A DNA stretch of 20,855 bases from JAQAZP01 sp965531145 (GTDB lineage Bacteria; Acidobacteriota; JAQAZP01), in assembly GCA_965531145.1 (NCBI GenBank), contig CBESOE010000074.1:1-20855 (forward strand). Direction: 5' to 3'. The notes below the pieces were generated by a model that worked only from the letters and a program-made list of their open reading frames with translations, was not told where the DNA came from and made no database searches. The translations under genes and the position numbers were made by a program. This document shows, in pieces, positions 17,713 through 20,855 of the stretch (positions are counted from its first letter, which is position 1; each line of letters opens with the position of its first letter).

Positions 17713-18774
17713 ATGTCCCACCTCGAGCTGAAAGATTTCCACTACCACCTCCCCCCCGAACTGATCGCCCAGTCCCCCCTGGCCGAGCGGCACGATTCGC
17801 GGCTGATGCTGCTGGAGCGGGCAACAGGCCGGGTCAGTCACCATCGCTTCCGGGATCTGCCCGGGCTCCTCTCCCCGGAAGACATGCTGGTGATGAACCA
17901 CACCCGGGTGTTCCCGGCCCGCCTGCTGGGCCGCCGTGAGGGCAGCGGCGGCCGGGTGGAACTGCTGCTGGTGCGTGAGCGGGAACCCGGTCTCTGGGAG
18001 GCCATCTGCCGTCCCGCCCGCCGGCTCAAACCGGGCAGCCGGGTTGTTTTCGGCGAGGGGGCGGGACGGTTGACCGCCGAGGTGGTGGAGCGTCTGGGAC
18101 CGGGGCGCCGGCTCTGTCGCCTGGACCACCGGGGGGAGCTGGGGCCGCTGCTGGAGCAACTGGGAAAAATGCCCCTGCCGCCCTACATCCGCCGTGGTGA
18201 GGAGGACCGGCAGGCACCCCAGGATCGGGAACGCTACCAGACGGTTTACGCCGAGCAGCGCGGCTCCATCGCCGCTCCCACCGCCGGACTGCACTTCAGT
18301 GCGGAGGTGCTCGACGAACTGGACCGCCGCGGGGTGGAGCGTCTGCCGCTGACCCTCCACGTGGGGCCGGGAACCTTTATTCCGGTGCGGGTGGAAAAGG
18401 TGTCTGAGCACCGGATGGAGGTGGAACTCTATGACATTCCGCGGGAGACGGCTGCGGCCGTGGAGCGGGGGAAAGGGCAGGGGCAACGGCTGGTGGCGGT
18501 GGGCACCACCACCACCAGGGCACTGGAATACGCCTGGTCCGGGGCGGAGGGCCGGTTCAGCCGGCTGGAGGGGGGAGCGGACATCTTTATCTACCCCGGC
18601 TACCGGTTTGGCTGTATCGACGCACTGCTGACCAATTTTCACCTCCCGGAATCGACGCTGATCATGCTGGTCAGTGCCCTGGCGGGCCGTGAGGCGGTGC
18701 TGGCGGCCTATGCCGAAGCCGTGCGGGAGCAGTATCGATTTTACAGTTATGGAGATTGTATGCTGGTCCTCTGA
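17713..18774 (+). CDS. queA: S-adenosylmethionine:tRNA ribosyltransferase-isomerase QueA
   Basis: A 353-residue cytoplasmic enzyme, close to E. coli QueA (356). It transfers and isomerises the ribosyl part of S-adenosylmethionine onto preQ1 at tRNA position 34, making epoxyqueuosine. Family signatures are LPPELIAQSPLAERHDSRL near the start, MNHTRVFPARLLG, KMPLPPYIRR, the central AAPTAGLHF, LHVGPGTFIPVR, TTTTRALEYAW, TNFHLPESTLIMLVSAL and the terminal FYSYGDCMLVL. One base separates its ATG from the ruvB stop, so translation is likely coupled. The usual partner gene tgt does not follow here; the next gene has its own promoter. Confidence 0.97.
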   Translation: MSHLELKDFHYHLPPELIAQSPLAERHDSRLMLLERATGRVSHHRFRDLPGLLSPEDMLVMNHTRVFPARLLGRREGSGGRVELLLVREREPGLWEAICRPARRLKPGSRVVFGEGAGRLTAEVVERLGPGRRLCRLDHRGELGPLLEQLGKMPLPPYIRRGEEDRQAPQDRERYQTVYAEQRGSIAAPTAGLHFSAEVLDELDRRGVERLPLTLHVGPGTFIPVRVEKVSEHRMEVELYDIPRETAAAVERGKGQGQRLVAVGTTTTRALEYAWSGAEGRFSRLEGGADIFIYPGYRFGCIDALLTNFHLPESTLIMLVSALAGREAVLAAYAEAVREQYRFYSYGDCMLVL

Positions 18775-18799
18775 CCGGGGGCCGGGCGTATGGACCTGT

Positions 18800-18827
18800 T
18801 TGTTAATCGATCCGTTTGGGGTATAAT
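18800..18827 (+). promoter_or_regulatory. sigma-70-type promoter before the DUF4412-like gene
   Basis: TTGTTA (18800-18805) and a perfect TATAAT (18822-18827) are spaced 16 bp. Transcription would start near 18834 and leave a leader of about 100 bases with no obvious riboswitch fold. It suggests the downstream genes are expressed independently of the ruv-queA operon. Confidence 0.65.
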
Positions 18828-18932
18828 TCGTCAGCTTTACCACAGTATTGTCATCAGATGCCTGGTCCCCGAATAGAGCGGTGATACCGTCCTGGCGGAG
18901 ATGGGCAAGCACACTCGTGGAGGATACGGCGT

Positions 18933-19691
18933 ATGCGCAGTGGAAAACTTTTTTCTTCGAAAACCAGTATGTTTCTGGTGGTCCTCGCCCTGACTTTTGG
19001 CCTTCTCTGTCCGGCGACGCTCCAGGCGGGTGACGAAGGCTATTACGTCGAATCTTTGGTCAAAAGCGGCGCCATGATGGGCCAGCCGCCCTCCGAAGAA
19101 TTGACCAAGCTCTACATGACCCCGACCAAGATGAAGATGATCTCCGGCGAGAAGGGTGAGATGATCTTTGACGGCGCTTCCAAAATGCTGACCGTCATCT
19201 CCCACTCCAAGAAGGAATACTATGTGGTGGCGGAGGAAGAATTTCAGGCGATGATGCAGATGGGCATCTCGATGATGGAGAGCATGATGGGCGATGCCGA
19301 GCCCTCGGTGGTGGCCACCGGTGAGAAAAAGAAGATCGGCGAGTGGAACTGCGAGAAAGTGGTGATGACCCTCGGTGACAAAATGACCCAGGAGATGTGG
19401 GTCTCCAAGGATGCCGGCATCGACATGGACTCCTACCTGGAGATGACCGAGATGATCGGGCAGGCTGGCATGCTCAAAAAATTCCAGGACGAGATGAAGA
19501 AGCTCGAGGGCTATCCCATCATGACCAAGACCACGATGGATATCATGGGCCAGAAAGTCGAGACTGAGACCGTGGTCCAGGTCATCAAGAATGAGACCTT
19601 TGCCGCCTCCACCTTCAACGCCCCCGAAGGCTACACCAAGAAGGAAGGCAGCATGATGGAGGCGATGCAGGCCATGCAAGGCGGCCAGTAA
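18933..19691 (+). CDS. exported methionine-rich DUF4412-like protein
   Basis: A 252-residue protein with a Sec signal peptide (about 1-32: basic start, hydrophobic FLVVLALTFGLLC, cleavage near LQA-GD). The mature part follows the DUF4412 pattern: an early strand region, MTPTKMKMISG, a segment on the stored value (MIFDGASKMLTVISHSKKEYYV), KKIGEWNCEKVVMTLGDKMTQEMWVSKD, and a closing TFNAPEGYTKKE. Such proteins are periplasmic or outer-membrane associated and of unknown function, with a fold perhaps like lipoprotein carriers LolA/LolB. It contains about 31 methionines (about 12 percent), many paired (AMMQM, SMMESMM). GGAGG lies nine bases before the ATG. No lipobox is seen. Confidence 0.75.
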   Translation: MRSGKLFSSKTSMFLVVLALTFGLLCPATLQAGDEGYYVESLVKSGAMMGQPPSEELTKLYMTPTKMKMISGEKGEMIFDGASKMLTVISHSKKEYYVVAEEEFQAMMQMGISMMESMMGDAEPSVVATGEKKKIGEWNCEKVVMTLGDKMTQEMWVSKDAGIDMDSYLEMTEMIGQAGMLKKFQDEMKKLEGYPIMTKTTMDIMGQKVETETVVQVIKNETFAASTFNAPEGYTKKEGSMMEAMQAMQGGQ

Positions 19692-19716
19692 GCCTGACGG
19701 ACGCATTTCCCTGAGT

Positions 19717-19748
19717 CCGGCCGACGACCCGCCCGGGCCGCCGGCCGG
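19717..19748 (+). other. GC-rich hairpin between the DUF4412-like and HEXXH genes
   Basis: CCGGCCG (19717-19723) pairs with CGGCCGG (19742-19748) across an 18-base loop. No T run follows, so it is a weak terminator candidate; it may instead be a processing or stability element in a two-gene transcript. Confidence 0.3.
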
Positions 19749-19790
19749 CATCAAACTGAACCGCAGTATCAACTTGGGTGGAGTCCGCAG

Positions 19791-20516
19791 ATGGAACGCC
19801 TGGGGTACGAATTCCCACAGCCACTGATCGACCTGCACGAGCAGATCTCCGGCTATGAGAGCTGGAAGGTGGAGTATTTCCCTGTCCGTCGGCACCACGG
19901 CATTGTCCCGGGGTTCGGCTACACCTTTACCTATTTCAACGCCCGGATCGTCCTGATCTTCTTCAACCCCGAGTTCAACAAAGAAAAATTCCAGATGGCC
20001 ACCGTGGCCCACGAGTTGATGCACAACTACATCAACATCGTGCTCGGCTTTCCGGGGTTCCGCTTTCAGATCCGTGACGGAGTGGACCGGGAGGTGGGGG
20101 TAAAGGTCCGCACGGCCATCAAGAGCCTGGTGGAGCACCCGAGGCTGGACAAGGAGCTGCGCAAGCAGAAAATCTCCCAGCGAATCCTGCAGAAGCCGCT
20201 CTTCGACTACCTCTTTTCCTCCTACACCGAGCGGGTGCGTCTCCCGGGGAAACGGACCCTGATCTACAAGGGGCTGCAGCTCAGCGCGGCCAACCTCTAC
20301 TACTTCGCCAACACGCCCCAGAAGACCACCATCATGCGCTGCCGCAAGGGCGCCCTGCCCAAACTGCGCAAAGAGGCCCGGGAATGCGTGCGGATCATGG
20401 AGAAGCACAAGAACTGCCTTACCCCCGAAACCTGCCTCGCCGCCTCGCATGAGATCCTCGATTTCCTCGGACTGAACAAGTTCCTGGAGATCAAGGACGG
20501 CTTCACCAACGACTGA
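19791..20516 (+). CDS. uncharacterised protein with an HEXXH metallopeptidase-like motif
   Basis: A 241-residue protein I cannot assign to a named family. It has no signal peptide, so it should be cytoplasmic. The segment TVAHELMHNYINIVLG contains HELMH (74-78), the HEXXH zinc-binding pattern preceded by a hydrophobic helix, as in zincin metallopeptidases. A preceding strand-rich region with FGYTFTYFNARIVLIFF fits the usual edge strand before the active-site helix. The third ligand cannot be identified. The C-terminal half is basic (KELRKQKISQR), with Cys345-type sites absent and cysteines only near the end (RCRK, REC, KNC, ETC). GGAG lies eight bases before the ATG. It follows the DUF4412-like gene by 99 bases on the same strand and may share its promoter. 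Confidence 0.7.
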   Translation: MERLGYEFPQPLIDLHEQISGYESWKVEYFPVRRHHGIVPGFGYTFTYFNARIVLIFFNPEFNKEKFQMATVAHELMHNYINIVLGFPGFRFQIRDGVDREVGVKVRTAIKSLVEHPRLDKELRKQKISQRILQKPLFDYLFSSYTERVRLPGKRTLIYKGLQLSAANLYYFANTPQKTTIMRCRKGALPKLRKEARECVRIMEKHKNCLTPETCLAASHEILDFLGLNKFLEIKDGFTND

Positions 20517-20542
20517 TTTATGCATTACTCACTGAGGCCGCG

Positions 20543-20721
20543 GGTGGATGGGGATATCCGTCTTCACTCCCGGTCGACCAGTGCACACCGTTGTAGACTC
20601 GAAAATCGGCGGGATCCCTCCGCGTTCCAGCCTGCGGCCGGCCGCGGTTTCCCGCTCGATTTTCCTCGCACAACGGTGGCACCTCTCCGACAGGTCGTTC
20701 GGGCGGAAAGCCCCATCCACC
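20543..20721. repeat. 179-bp imperfect inverted repeat in the intergenic region
   Basis: The ends match exactly: GGTGGATGGGG (20543-20553) and CCCCATCCACC (20711-20721). Further paired blocks, in order toward the centre, are TCCG/CGGA, GTGCACACCGTTGT with ACAACGGTGGCAC (one extra base), GAAAATCGGCGGGA with TCCCGCTCGATTTTC (one extra base), and CCGCG/CGCGG. The blocks are separated by less conserved internal loops, and the centre is near 20632. It lies 26 bases after the HEXXH gene stop. The bases between that gene and the repeat, and 20722-20772, hold nothing else recognisable except a weak promoter-like pair (TTGCAT 20737, TAAACT 20761). Confidence 0.75.
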
Positions 20722-20772
20722 GGTCACAAAGATAAATTGCATATTTCCGCTTCATGGTTCTAAACTTATTGC

Positions 20773-20855
20773 ATGAGCCATTCTCTGCAAAAACCGTTGT
20801 TGGTGATCAGTGCCGGGCGGACCAGGGACCTGGCCGGCTGGCAACCACAGCATCT
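20773..20855 (+). CDS. start of an unidentified gene, cut by the window end
   Basis: An open frame begins at ATG 20773 (MSHSLQKPLLVISAGRTRDL at the amino end) and runs off the window after about 27 codons. An in-frame stop at 20761-20763 fixes this ATG as the only visible start. No Shine-Dalgarno sequence precedes it. A -10-like TAAACT at 20761-20766 would start transcription at about the ATG, so it may be leaderless. Too little is present to name a function. Confidence 0.4.
   Translation, partial: MSHSLQKPLLVISAGRTRDLAGWQPQH

Noticed and set aside
18837..20525. A 562-codon open frame on the minus strand
   Set aside because: It lies antisense to two genes that have ribosome sites, a signal peptide or recognisable motif, and a promoter. 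Its protein is low-complexity (His/Leu/Gly-rich), as expected from the reverse strand of GC-rich coding DNA.
20518..20763. Small open frames of 60-75 codons on both strands at the window end
   Set aside because: They are explained by the 179-bp inverted repeat, whose two arms give similar frames on both strands; no ribosome sites are seen.

Overview
The window looks like chromosomal DNA of a moderately high-GC, Gram-negative-type bacterium. Several proteins carry Sec signal peptides, the rRNA operon has the classical 16S-tRNA-Ile-tRNA-Ala-23S-5S order, and a conserved yebC-ruvC-ruvA-ruvB-queA cluster is present. The phylum cannot be fixed by eye. The ruv/queA order, the DUF4412-like protein and the propeller-type sensor would fit Desulfobacterota or another deep Gram-negative lineage; placing the 23S gene in a tree would settle it.

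Layout: (1) 1-3805 is the downstream part of an rRNA operon: tRNA-Ile(GAU), tRNA-Ala(UGC), a boxA-like antitermination region, complete 23S and 5S genes, and a terminator that probably also serves the convergent hip genes. (2) 3830-5440 is a hipBA-type toxin-antitoxin pair on the minus strand with its own promoter. (3) 5489-7069 is an AbgT-family transporter, minus strand. (4) 7219-13231 is a signalling block on the plus strand: a very large propeller histidine kinase, a NarL/LuxR-type response regulator, and a secreted seven-repeat SBBP protein. A nearly identical 18-bp palindrome, each time 19 bp before a similar CCTAwTGTTwAC element, lies upstream of both the regulator and the secreted protein. 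(5) 13236-14498 is a membrane-anchored SGNH-hydrolase-like protein, convergent with the SBBP gene. (6) 14689-18774 is the housekeeping cluster yebC-ruvC-ruvA-ruvB-queA (translation quality, Holliday-junction processing, queuosine). (7) 18800-20516 carries a methionine-rich exported DUF4412-like protein and an unrecognised HEXXH-motif protein. (8) The end holds a 179-bp imperfect inverted repeat and the first codons of a further gene.

The most distinctive content is the signalling block. An extracytoplasmic sensor with about 14 propeller repeats (probably two seven-bladed propellers) would phosphorylate the adjacent regulator. From the duplicated palindrome I infer that the regulator activates its own gene and the gene for the secreted propeller protein. 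A run of nine G at the start of the sensor gene could make its expression variable. These regulatory links are inferred from sequence arrangement only.
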